A stretch of 6,249 nucleotides of DNA, from contig DJPG01000144.1 of NCBI GenBank assembly GCA_002439735.1, forward strand, positions 1-6,249, written 5' to 3'. The position numbers and the translations under genes were made by a program. The stretch comes from Firmicutes bacterium UBA6418 (GTDB taxonomy: Bacteria; Bacillota; Clostridia; Peptostreptococcales; Anaerovoracaceae). Positions 1-5,983 of the stretch are shown piece after piece. Numbering within the stretch: position 1 is the first letter of the stretch; each line of letters begins with the position of its first letter. The notes beneath the pieces are model-generated. The model worked only from the letters and a program-made list of their open reading frames with translations, ran no database searches and was not told the DNA's origin.

Positions 1-51
1 TGAGTAAAACGACGGAAGTCAGGGAATATGAATATTATAGCACTTTTTCCA

Positions 52-71
52 TGAAAAGTCTTGACTTTTCA
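52..71. promoter_or_regulatory. Inverted repeat over the -35 box (putative operator)
   Basis: Two perfect 9-bp arms, TGAAAAGTC and GACTTTTCA, flank a 2-bp centre (TT). The right half contains the -35 hexamer TTGACT at 61-66, so a protein bound here would directly compete with RNA polymerase. The sequence is unlike the two 17-bp repeats downstream of the promoter, so a second regulator, or a second binding mode of the same one, is possible. The symmetry is seen directly; the operator role is inferred. Confidence 0.5.
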
Positions 72-88
72 ATATTTTTTAGTATAAT
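61..88 (+). promoter_or_regulatory. Sigma-A-type promoter of the polyamine operon
   Basis: The -35 box TTGACT (61-66) and the -10 box TATAAT (83-88) are separated by 16 bp in an AT-rich stretch. Transcription should start near 95, giving a leader of roughly 57 nt before the regulator gene. Bases 1-50 upstream show no recognisable gene; they hold only AT-rich DNA with a small AATAT-GA-ATATT repeat at 25-36. With no other good promoter before 4982, this one probably drives all four genes up to the terminator at 4533. Confidence 0.8.
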
Positions 89-99
89 TTTTTTGATGA

Positions 100-116
100 G
101 TTTAGTATTTCTAAAC
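100..116. promoter_or_regulatory. 17-bp near-palindrome, operator copy 1
   Basis: GTTTAGTATTTCTAAAC has 7 of 8 complementary pairs around a central base. It lies just downstream of the predicted transcription start. A second copy of the same length and outer sequence (GTTTA...AAAC) starts exactly 22 bp further on, about two helical turns. This layout fits a dimeric XRE-family repressor bound on one DNA face. The likely protein is the HTH/cupin regulator encoded next door; that assignment is inference. Confidence 0.6.
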
Positions 117-121
117 CGAAA

Positions 122-138
122 GTTTAATATTATGAAAC
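122..138. promoter_or_regulatory. 17-bp near-palindrome, operator copy 2
   Basis: GTTTAATATTATGAAAC also has 7 of 8 complementary pairs and matches copy 1 at 13 of 17 positions. It ends 13 bp before the regulator's start codon and just upstream of its Shine-Dalgarno sequence, so a bound protein would block early elongation. The mismatched pair is at a different position from that in copy 1, so the symmetry is not a simple duplication of one flawed sequence. Confidence 0.6.
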
Positions 139-151
139 GAGACGGAGAAAG

Positions 152-688
152 ATGGAGATCGGAACGAAAATCAAAGAGCTGCGGATGAAAAACGGTTTGA
201 CGCAGGAGGAACTGGCGGACCGCAGCGAGCTTTCCAAAGGATTTATCTCACAGCTCGAAAACGACGTGACCTCGCCGTCGATCTCGACGCTCGAAGATAT
301 CCTGCAGTGTCTGGGCATGACGCTGAACGAATTTTTCGCAGAGGTGCCGCAGCCGCCGCAGATCGTTTTTGGGGAGGAAGACTATTTTGAAAAAGAGGAT
401 GCGGAGCTGCAGAATCTCACGCAGTGGATCATCCCCAACGCGCAGAAGAACATGATGGAACCGATCCGGATGCGGATCCGACCCGGCGGGGCGACCTATC
501 CGGATCCCCCCCACGAGGGTGAGGAGTTCGGCTACGTGCTCAAAGGGGAGATCACGATCGTGCTCGGCGGAGAGCAGCACCGCGCCCGCGCCGGAGAAGC
601 GTTTTATTATACCGCGGATAAGAAACATTTTATCACATCGAAGAAAGGAGCGGAAATTCTGTGGGTCAGCACCCCGCCGAGTTTCTAA
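152..688 (+). CDS. XRE-family HTH / cupin transcriptional regulator (PuuR-like)
   Basis: Predicted cytoplasmic transcription factor of 178 aa, close to the size of E. coli PuuR, the repressor of putrescine use. Residues about 6-60 form an XRE-type helix-turn-helix, with TQEELADRSELS followed by the recognition region KGFISQLEND (29-38). Residues about 105-175 form a small C-terminal cupin barrel: PGG (111-113), H121 with E123-E125, GYVLKGE (127-133), and H159 in the second half. Only part of the classic metal-binding set is present, so the cupin may bind a ligand rather than act as an enzyme. The ATG start has GGAG at 144-147. The gene is first in the operon, 8 nt before potA, and is preceded by palindromes, so autoregulation together with the transporter is likely. 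Polyamine as the effector is inferred from context and from PuuR. Confidence is high for the family and moderate for the ligand. Confidence 0.92.
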   Translation: MEIGTKIKELRMKNGLTQEELADRSELSKGFISQLENDVTSPSISTLEDILQCLGMTLNEFFAEVPQPPQIVFGEEDYFEKEDAELQNLTQWIIPNAQKNMMEPIRMRIRPGGATYPDPPHEGEEFGYVLKGEITIVLGGEQHRARAGEAFYYTADKKHFITSKKGAEILWVSTPPSF

Positions 689-696
689 CAGGATGC

Positions 697-1770
697 ATGG
701 CATTGATTGAATTGATCGATATTTCAAAATCGTACGATGGGGAACTGGTTCTGGATGAGTTCAATCTCAAAATCAAGGAGAATGAGTTCATCACGCTGCT
801 CGGTCCGTCCGGCTGCGGCAAGACGACCACCTTACGGATCCTGGGCGGTTTTGAGACGCCGAATACAGGCAAGGTGCTGTTTCAGGGAAAGGACATCACC
901 GATCTGGCGCCGAACAAACGGCAGATCAACACGGTGTTCCAGAAATACGCGCTGTTCCCGCATATGAATATTGCCGACAACATCGCGTTTGGCCTTAAGA
1001 TCAGCGGAAAGAGTCAGGACTACATCAATGACAAGATCAAATACGCCCTGAAGCTGGTCAATCTGAACGGCTATGAAAAACGTTCGGTCGACTCGCTTTC
1101 CGGGGGACAGCAGCAGCGTATCGCGATCGCGCGCGCGATCGTCAACGAGCCGCGGGTCCTTCTGCTCGACGAACCGCTGGGCGCGCTGGATCTCAAGCTA
1201 CGGCAGGAAATGCAGTACGAACTGATCCGCCTTAAAAATGAGTTGGGGATCACCTTCCTTTATGTCACCCATGATCAGGAGGAGGCGCTCACCATGTCCG
1301 ATAAGGTCGTGGTCATGAACCAGGGCTATATCCAGCAGATGGGCACGCCGGAGGAAATCTACAACGAGCCGGAGAATGCTTTCGTGGCAGACTTTATCGG
1401 CGACAGCAATATCCTTGACGGCATGATGCTGGAGGATCGCGTGGTCAAGATCTGCGAGCATATTTTCCCGTGTATCGACGAGGGCTTTGGCCGGAAGAAA
1501 CCGGTGGACGTCGTGATACGTCCGGAGGATATCATCATCGGCAAGCCGGGCAGCGGCATCATGGACGGGGTTGTCACTTCGAATGTTTTCATCGGCGTGC
1601 ATTATGAGATGTGCATCGAGGCGGGCGGTTTCGAATGGCTGGCGCAGAATACGGTCAGCTATCCGGTCGGCACGCAGGTTTCCATCGATGTGCTGCCGGA
1701 GAACATTCAGATCATGAACAAACCGCAGTCGGAAGACGAGCAGGCTATCGTGCTGGAAGATTTCGAATAG
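697..1770 (+). CDS. potA: Spermidine/putrescine ABC transporter ATP-binding protein PotA
   Basis: ATPase that powers polyamine import from the cytoplasmic face of the PotB/PotC channel. From the ATG at 697 it is 357 aa, slightly shorter than E. coli PotA (378 aa). All ABC motifs are intact: Walker A GPSGCGKTT (36-44), Q-loop Q82, signature LSGGQ (134-138), Walker B VLLLDEP (154-160), D-loop ALD (163-165) and switch H192. Residues about 235-345 form the C-terminal regulatory TOBE-like domain, including the typical IRPEDI (274-279). The start is ambiguous. ATG 697 has only a close AGGA (690-693), but it places the N-terminus at the usual family position (MALIELIDISKSYDG). A GTG at 661 in the same frame would add 12 residues, overlap the regulator gene, and has a better AAAGGAG (644-650) 10 nt upstream. 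Substrate class is set by family and by the potB and potCD neighbours. Confidence 0.96.
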   Translation: MALIELIDISKSYDGELVLDEFNLKIKENEFITLLGPSGCGKTTTLRILGGFETPNTGKVLFQGKDITDLAPNKRQINTVFQKYALFPHMNIADNIAFGLKISGKSQDYINDKIKYALKLVNLNGYEKRSVDSLSGGQQQRIAIARAIVNEPRVLLLDEPLGALDLKLRQEMQYELIRLKNELGITFLYVTHDQEEALTMSDKVVVMNQGYIQQMGTPEEIYNEPENAFVADFIGDSNILDGMMLEDRVVKICEHIFPCIDEGFGRKKPVDVVIRPEDIIIGKPGSGIMDGVVTSNVFIGVHYEMCIEAGGFEWLAQNTVSYPVGTQVSIDVLPENIQIMNKPQSEDEQAIVLEDFE

Positions 1771-1801
1771 GAAATCCGGTACAGACGGGAGGAAAAAAAA
1801 C

Positions 1802-2614
1802 ATGACAAAAAAACTTTTTTCGGCGCCGTTCATCGCCTTTTTGATCTGCGGCACGCTGATCCCGGCATGTGTTATCGCCTATTACGGATTTACGGACCGC
1901 AGCGGGGTCTTTACCTGGGCGAATGTCGCGGCGATGGCGACCGGACAGCACGCCAAAGCGCTGGGACTTTCACTGGCGCTGGCGTTTATCAGTACGGTGA
2001 TCTGCCTGCTTCTGGCGTTTCCGCTAGGGCTGATCTTAAAAGAAACGAAGCTGGGCAAAAAGGGCTTTATGATCTTCGTGTTCATTCTGCCGATGTGGAT
2101 GAATTTTTTACTGCGCACGATGGCGTGGCAGGTCCTGCTGGAAAAGAACGGCATCATCAACGGGTTTCTGGCGTCGATCGGACTGCCGCGCTTGGCGATC
2201 ATCAACACGTCGGCGGCGGTCGTGCTGGGCATGGTCTACGACTATCTGCCTTTCATGGTGCTGCCGATCTACAACGCGATTATCAAGATCGACAAGAACC
2301 TGATCGAGGCGGCTTACGATCTCGGAGCGGAAAAAACGACGGTGCTGACCAAGATCATCATCCCGCTGAGCATTCCGGGCATTGTCAGCGGAGTCACGAT
2401 GGTTTTCGTGCCGTCTTTGACGACGTTCGCGATCTCCAATATGCTCGGCGGCGGCAAAGTCAACCTGATCGGCAACATCATCGAGCAGGAATTTACCGCC
2501 AGCTCCAACTGGAACCTTGGCTCGGGGCTTTCGCTGGTCATGATGATCTTCATCGTCATCAGCATGGCGCTGATCGAAAAATTTGACCGCAACGGGGAGG
2601 GCAATCTGATATGA
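1802..2614 (+). CDS. potB: Spermidine/putrescine ABC transporter permease PotB
   Basis: Integral membrane half of the polyamine channel, 270 aa, the usual size for PotB. Six hydrophobic segments are visible, at roughly 5-28, 55-80, 88-112, 133-158, 193-215 and 240-258. The cytoplasmic EAA loop that docks on the ATPase is clear at 169-193: EAAYDLGA, followed by the conserved IPLSIPGI. The motif LPMWMNFLLRTMAW (96-109) is typical of PotB/PotH permeases. The gene starts at ATG 1802, with GGGAGG (1787-1792) 9 nt upstream, 31 nt after potA. Its TGA overlaps the ATG of the next gene as ATGA, which suggests translational coupling and equal amounts of the two permease subunits. Confidence 0.96.
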   Translation: MTKKLFSAPFIAFLICGTLIPACVIAYYGFTDRSGVFTWANVAAMATGQHAKALGLSLALAFISTVICLLLAFPLGLILKETKLGKKGFMIFVFILPMWMNFLLRTMAWQVLLEKNGIINGFLASIGLPRLAIINTSAAVVLGMVYDYLPFMVLPIYNAIIKIDKNLIEAAYDLGAEKTTVLTKIIIPLSIPGIVSGVTMVFVPSLTTFAISNMLGGGKVNLIGNIIEQEFTASSNWNLGSGLSLVMMIFIVISMALIEKFDRNGEGNLI

Positions 2615-4461
2615 AAAAAATTGCAGGCGGCCTGTATCTGGCTCTCATTCTCCTCTTTTTATATCTGCCGATCGGCACATTGATGGTTCTTTCGTTCAAC
2701 GAGGGAAAGAGCATGAACGCGTGGCAGGGGTTCTCCACGAAATGGTATGCGGAGATGTTCCGCAATCAGGAGATCATGGAGGCGCTCGGCAACACGCTCA
2801 CGATCGCGCTCTGGGCGTCCGTGGCGGCCACGGTGGTCGGCGTTCTGGCCTGCATCGGTTTGAACGCGATGAGTGAAAAAAAGCGCTCGCTCTTTATGGG
2901 CCTGAATAATATCCCGCTTCTGAACGCGGATATCGTGACCGGTATTTCGATCATGATGAGTTTCCTGCTCTTCGGTATCAGCCTGAGCTACGGCACGGTG
3001 CTGTTCGCGCACATCACATTCTGCATTCCGTATGTGATCCTTTCGGTGATGCCAAAGTTCAAGCAGCTGGAAAATCATACGTACGAGGCGGCGCTGGACT
3101 TGGGAGCGACGCCGGCCTACGCGTTTTTTAAGGTCGTGCTGCCGGATATCATGCCCGGCATTGTTTCCGGCTTTTTGCTGTCCTTTACGATGTCGGTCGA
3201 CGACTTCGTGATCACGCATTTTACAAGAGGCGCGGGCATCAATACGCTTTCGACCCTGATCTACAGTCAGGTGAAGATCGGCGTGCGGCCGACGCTGTAC
3301 GCGCTTTCCACTTTGATCTTTGTTGTCGTGCTGCTGGTGCTGATGATGGTCAATCTGCTGTCTTCGCGTCGCAAAAGCGGGGATTACTATGCCGCGAGCA
3401 AAAAGAACATCTCCATGCGCACGGCAGGCATCTTCGTGCTGGTGCTGCTGATCGGCGTGCTGGGTCTGAACCGATATGCGGGTTCGCTGGTCGGCGCGCA
3501 GGATCAGGGCAAGCTTTATGTCTACATGTTCGGCGATTACATCGATCCGGATCTGATCGATCGGTTTGAAGAAGAGACCGGATATGAATTGATCGTGGAC
3601 TACTTTGACACGAACGAGGAAATGTATCCGGTGATCAAAAACAGTACCGCGGAATACGATGTGGTCTGCGCGTCGGACTATATGATCGACAAGATGCGCA
3701 AGGAGGGTCTGCTGGCCGAGATCGATTTTGACAACGTGCCGAACATTGTCAACCTGACCGACAATGTAAAAGCTTTCATCGAAGATTTCGATCCGGGCAT
3801 GCGTTACAGTGTGCCGCATACCTGGGGTACTTACGGCATTCTTTACAATACGGAGACGATTCATGGACCGATCACGAGCTGGAAGCAGCTTTGGTCGGAG
3901 GAATACGCCGGCGAGATCATCATGCCGAATTCGATCCGGGAGTGCGACATGGTGGCCGCGAAGATCCTCGGCTATTCGATGAACACCTTGGACGAAAAGG
4001 AACTGGCAGAGATCACAGACCTTCTGATCGAGCAGAAGCCGCTAGTATACAGCTATGCCAACGACAATGCCCGTGATCTGATGATCGGCGACTCTGCGGC
4101 GCTGGCAGTCATTACTTCCGGGGATGTACTTTATGCGCAGGACGAGAACGACAAGTTGGACTTCGTCGTACCGGAGGAAGGCACGGAGGTCTGGACGGAC
4201 TGCTGGGCGATCCCGCGCGCCGTGAACAACAAGGCGGGTGCGGAGGCCTGGATCAACTTCATGTTGGACGGCGAGGTCGCCCGCATCAACTTTGAGTACC
4301 TGACTTACGGTATTCCAAACAAAGAGATCCTGGATCTGACAGACAATCCGATCCTCAACCCATCGGCGGAAGTCCTTGCCAAATGCGAGACACTGGCCAA
4401 CCTCGGCAGCGATGGTGACGACCTGTACAGCCGTTACTGGAAGGTCTTTAAGGCAAAATAG
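2611..4461 (+). CDS. potCD: PotC-PotD fusion: polyamine permease with tethered substrate-binding domain
   Basis: This 616-aa protein joins two proteins that are separate in E. coli. Residues 1-255 are PotC: six membrane segments (about 5-28, 60-85, 103-125, 129-147, 183-203, 232-250) and an EAA loop (EAALDLGA, 159-166, through PDIMPGI, 178-184). Residues 251-270 are a basic, presumably cytoplasmic linker (SSRRK, SKK). Residues 272-288 are a seventh hydrophobic helix that would carry the chain outside. Residues 300-616 are a PotD-type binding protein (LYVYMFGDYIDPDLIDRFEE; DKMRKEGLL, 360-368; HTWGTYGILYN, 403-413). There is no lipobox cysteine, so the extra helix replaces the usual lipid anchor. 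Against E. coli PotD, aligned from memory, Y310, S355, Y357, E444, W528, D530 and Y566 are kept. W34, D168 and W229 become F307, S441 and T502. The gene overlaps potB by 4 nt and has GGGGAGGG at 2594-2601. The single open frame and the terminator after it argue that the fusion is real. Confidence 0.95.
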   Translation: MKKIAGGLYLALILLFLYLPIGTLMVLSFNEGKSMNAWQGFSTKWYAEMFRNQEIMEALGNTLTIALWASVAATVVGVLACIGLNAMSEKKRSLFMGLNNIPLLNADIVTGISIMMSFLLFGISLSYGTVLFAHITFCIPYVILSVMPKFKQLENHTYEAALDLGATPAYAFFKVVLPDIMPGIVSGFLLSFTMSVDDFVITHFTRGAGINTLSTLIYSQVKIGVRPTLYALSTLIFVVVLLVLMMVNLLSSRRKSGDYYAASKKNISMRTAGIFVLVLLIGVLGLNRYAGSLVGAQDQGKLYVYMFGDYIDPDLIDRFEEETGYELIVDYFDTNEEMYPVIKNSTAEYDVVCASDYMIDKMRKEGLLAEIDFDNVPNIVNLTDNVKAFIEDFDPGMRYSVPHTWGTYGILYNTETIHGPITSWKQLWSEEYAGEIIMPNSIRECDMVAAKILGYSMNTLDEKELAEITDLLIEQKPLVYSYANDNARDLMIGDSAALAVITSGDVLYAQDENDKLDFVVPEEGTEVWTDCWAIPRAVNNKAGAEAWINFMLDGEVARINFEYLTYGIPNKEILDLTDNPILNPSAEVLAKCETLANLGSDGDDLYSRYWKVFKAK

Positions 4462-4532
4462 ACGGGCAGCCGGATCGGCGCATGACACAGAGAAAAAACG
4501 ATCACCACATGATCACATAAGAGAACGCGTGG

Positions 4533-4578
4533 AGGCTGCGCCGGAACGGGAAACGAACCCGCTCGGCGCAGCCTTTTT
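4533..4578 (+). terminator. Rho-independent terminator of the polyamine operon
   Basis: A perfect 10-bp stem, AGGCTGCGCC (4533-4542) with GGCGCAGCCT (4565-4574), is extended by an inner CGGG/CCCG pairing (4547-4550 with 4558-4561). The stem ends in a run of five T (4574-4578). It sits 71 nt after the potCD stop. There is no A-run on the 5' side of the stem, so it should terminate + strand transcription only. Confidence 0.93.
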
Positions 4579-4981
4579 ACGCAGCCTGCGGTCGCTCCGG
4601 CCCTTATGGCCATTTTGCTCCCCGCCCTTGCATTCATAAAGCAGCCGCCCCTCTGTTTGCGCGCCCATATTTTTACATCCGGTTTTTGCGCCTCCCACTT
4701 TTCGCTTTTTTCACAAAAGATGTAATGAAGTTTTGTTTGCAGGGCAGGCAAACAGTGTTTCTTCGCACTCATTTTATAAAAAATAGAAATACGAACAAAT
4801 CAACGGACAAATTCTTATTATGCCAAACAATTTCTTGCTGTACGGATTCAAAAAAATCTAAAAATCGGCGGAACCGTGGCGCTGCAAGATGCCGGCATTA
4901 CATCTTTTCGTGCTTTTTCGGCAAAATTGGGAGGTGCAAAAAACAGAATGTAAAAAAATGCAAACAAAAACATAGAAAATA
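4579..4981. other. Intergenic region without a convincing gene
   Basis: No reading frame here has both a ribosome-binding site and a protein-like sequence. Bases 4579-4680 are comparatively GC-rich and hold short symmetric elements: CGCAG-C-CTGCG (4580-4590) and GGCC-CTTAT-GGCC near 4600-4612. A 7-bp hairpin, TGTTTGC/GCAAACA with a 7-nt loop, lies at 4734-4754. A weaker one, AAGATG/CATCTT, lies at 4886-4906 and is followed by T-rich DNA. From about 4770 the DNA becomes AT-rich with A-tracts leading into the promoter at 4982. The GC-rich part could be a dispersed intergenic repeat or a gene remnant, but nothing here proves it. Confidence 0.6.
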
Positions 4982-5010
4982 TTGACAAAAATGATAGAAA
5001 AATATATACT
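4982..5010 (+). promoter_or_regulatory. Strong sigma-A-type promoter of the MinD-like gene
   Basis: A perfect -35 box TTGACA (4982-4987) and a near-perfect -10 box TATACT (5005-5010) are separated by the optimal 17 bp, in DNA rich in A-tracts upstream. Transcription should begin near 5017. No palindromic operator overlaps it, so strong, largely unregulated initiation is plausible. Confidence 0.85.
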
Positions 5011-5016
5011 AAAGTG

Positions 5017-5123
5017 AGAAGAAACGTAGGAGAACGGCCAAAACAGAAGCAACGGAAATGAAGTAAGCGATAGGGAAGTGGCAAGAAGCAAGTAAGCGGG
5101 AAGTCAGAACAGGGGGGCGTCAG
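5017..5123 (+). other. Long purine-rich 5' leader of the MinD-like gene
   Basis: About 107 nt separate the predicted transcription start from the GTG at 5124. The leader is strikingly purine-rich and poor in T, so little stable secondary structure is expected. It contains a 9-nt direct repeat, AAGTAAGCG, at 5061-5069 and 5090-5098 (29-nt period). It also has an AGGAG at 5028-5032 with no start codon at a usable distance, and ends in the real ribosome-binding site AGGGGGG (5111-5117). No riboswitch class is recognisable. Confidence 0.5.
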
Positions 5124-5885
5124 GTGCAGGACCGGTGGAGATTCGAAGACAAAGATGCGGCGGCGGACTGGGATACGATGGAAAGAGGAATTTTTTCGGA
5201 ACGCAGACTGCTGCGCATCGGCTTTGTGGGGATCGGCGAGGGCGTCGGGACTACGACCGTTGCCGCTGCCGCAGCGGCGGCGATCGGGAAACAACACGGA
5301 AGGACCGTATTTTTGGCAGATGCGGCGCAACGAGACGGCAAAGCCTCCGCGGCAGAGAGCCTGTGTCTGACCAAGGCACTGAAAGGAGGAAGACAGGTAC
5401 TGTATCAGAACGTGAACTGGAAGCTTGTTCCAAACGAAAAAAAGCTGCCGGCCGGAAGCTATGTGATCGTAGATCAGCCGCCGCAGCTGCAGTGGCCTGC
5501 GTGTGATGTGCTGGTCTGTGTGATCGATCCGCTGCCGTCACGGATCCTGGCAGGACTCGGACGATACCGACTGCTGCGGCAGGAAGAAAGCCAAAGGCTG
5601 CTGCGGCGGGAGAAGAGCTTGCTGTGGGTGCAGAACAAAGCAAACGTCGCAGCCGACGTGCAGGAAGCGGAACGTTTTTTGAAACTGCGTTTTGACGTAG
5701 CGCTGCCGCTCCTGTCGCAGGAATTCTTCTACGAAGCCGAATATCAACAGCGGCCGTGGCTGGCGAAACTGTATGAACGATCGGCTTTTTCACCGCACGC
5801 AAACAGCGAAGCGGAAACATTCCGCCTCGCTGTCGAGAACCTTGCATCGGCAATTTTCGCCGTATTGCCACAATTTGCTATTTAA
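5124..5885 (+). CDS. MinD/ParA-superfamily P-loop protein with degenerate Walker A
   Basis: This 253-aa soluble protein has the layout of MinD/ParA/TadZ-type proteins. Strand LRIGFVGIGEGVGTTTVAAAAAAAIG (30-55) aligns with the usual GKGGVGKTT loop. The P-loop lysine is replaced by threonine (GVGTTT, 40-45), and the signature lysine earlier in the loop is also missing. GSYVIVDQPP (111-120) matches the Walker B/switch II segment (DYIIIDTPP in MinD), and LWVQNKAN (167-174) matches the NK base-recognition region. A 29-residue charged N-terminal extension precedes the fold. GTG 5124 is chosen because AGGGGGG (5111-5117) sits 6 nt upstream; ATG 5178 has only a weak site. It has its own strong promoter and lies 98 nt before ftsE with no clear terminator between, so some co-transcription is likely. 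A role in positioning or envelope assembly is inferred from fold and neighbour; the exact family is not recognised. Confidence 0.8.
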   Translation: MQDRWRFEDKDAAADWDTMERGIFSERRLLRIGFVGIGEGVGTTTVAAAAAAAIGKQHGRTVFLADAAQRDGKASAAESLCLTKALKGGRQVLYQNVNWKLVPNEKKLPAGSYVIVDQPPQLQWPACDVLVCVIDPLPSRILAGLGRYRLLRQEESQRLLRREKSLLWVQNKANVAADVQEAERFLKLRFDVALPLLSQEFFYEAEYQQRPWLAKLYERSAFSPHANSEAETFRLAVENLASAIFAVLPQFAI

Positions 5886-5909
5886 TTCCGACAAAAAATG
5901 ATGTATAAT
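5881..5909 (+). promoter_or_regulatory. Possible ftsE promoter
   Basis: A consensus -10 box TATAAT lies at 5904-5909. The matching -35 position holds only TTTAAT (5881-5886, 17-bp spacer), a weak match that overlaps the stop codon of the MinD-like gene. Transcription would start near 5916, just ahead of the two hairpins. Promoter activity is plausible but may need an activator, and ftsE may also be read from upstream. Confidence 0.5.
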
Positions 5910-5923
5910 GATAAATAGTATCA

Positions 5924-5957
5924 GCTCGCGAACGCGAGCGGCAGCGCCGGACGCTGC
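5924..5957 (+). promoter_or_regulatory. Two adjacent GC-rich hairpins in the ftsE leader
   Basis: GCTCGC-GAAC-GCGAGC (5924-5939) forms a 6-bp stem with a 4-nt loop. One base later GCAGCG-CCGGA-CGCTGC (5941-5957) forms another 6-bp stem with a 5-nt loop. Neither is followed by a T-run, so they are not ordinary terminators. They would sit at the very 5' end of a transcript starting near 5916, or in the spacer of a longer MinD-like/ftsE transcript. mRNA protection, processing or protein binding are all possible. Confidence 0.6.
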
Positions 5958-5983
5958 AAATCATGCAGAAAAAGGGGAAACGT

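Noticed and set aside
1198..1854. Minus-strand open frame of 218 codons
   Set aside because: It runs antisense to the C-terminal half of potA and across the potA-potB junction, with no domain and no promoter evidence.
1867..2586. Open frame of 239 codons on the + strand inside potB
   Set aside because: It is a shifted frame of potB, whose own frame shows six membrane helices and the EAA motif; the alternative reads as low-quality Arg/Gly/Asp-rich sequence.
2659..3864. Long open frame (401 codons) on the minus strand
   Set aside because: It lies wholly opposite potCD, is rich in His, Arg and Gln as expected from reverse-complemented coding DNA, and has no recognisable domain or own promoter.
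4734..4754. 7-bp hairpin considered as a second terminator
   Set aside because: The following sequence on either strand lacks a proper T-run.
4434..4772. Minus-strand open frame of 112 codons
   Set aside because: It reads through the potCD terminator stem and the potCD 3' end, has no Shine-Dalgarno sequence and no recognisable protein features.
4686..4985. 99-codon + strand frame in the intergenic region
   Set aside because: It starts at TTG without a ribosome-binding site, is Lys/Cys/Asn-rich from AT-rich DNA, and ends inside the -35 box of the next promoter.
5058..5066. Minimal upstream ORF (ATG AAG TAA) in the MinD-like leader
   Set aside because: It has no good Shine-Dalgarno sequence and such triplets arise easily by chance in purine-rich DNA.
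4848..5330. Minus-strand open frame of 160 codons
   Set aside because: It overlaps the near-consensus + strand promoter, the leader and the 5' end of the MinD-like gene; its Phe/Leu-rich part simply reflects the A-rich + strand.
5251..5871. Minus-strand open frame of 206 codons
   Set aside because: It is antisense to the MinD-like gene, rich in Arg/Ala/Pro, and without a known fold; the + strand frame shows the MinD-type motifs.
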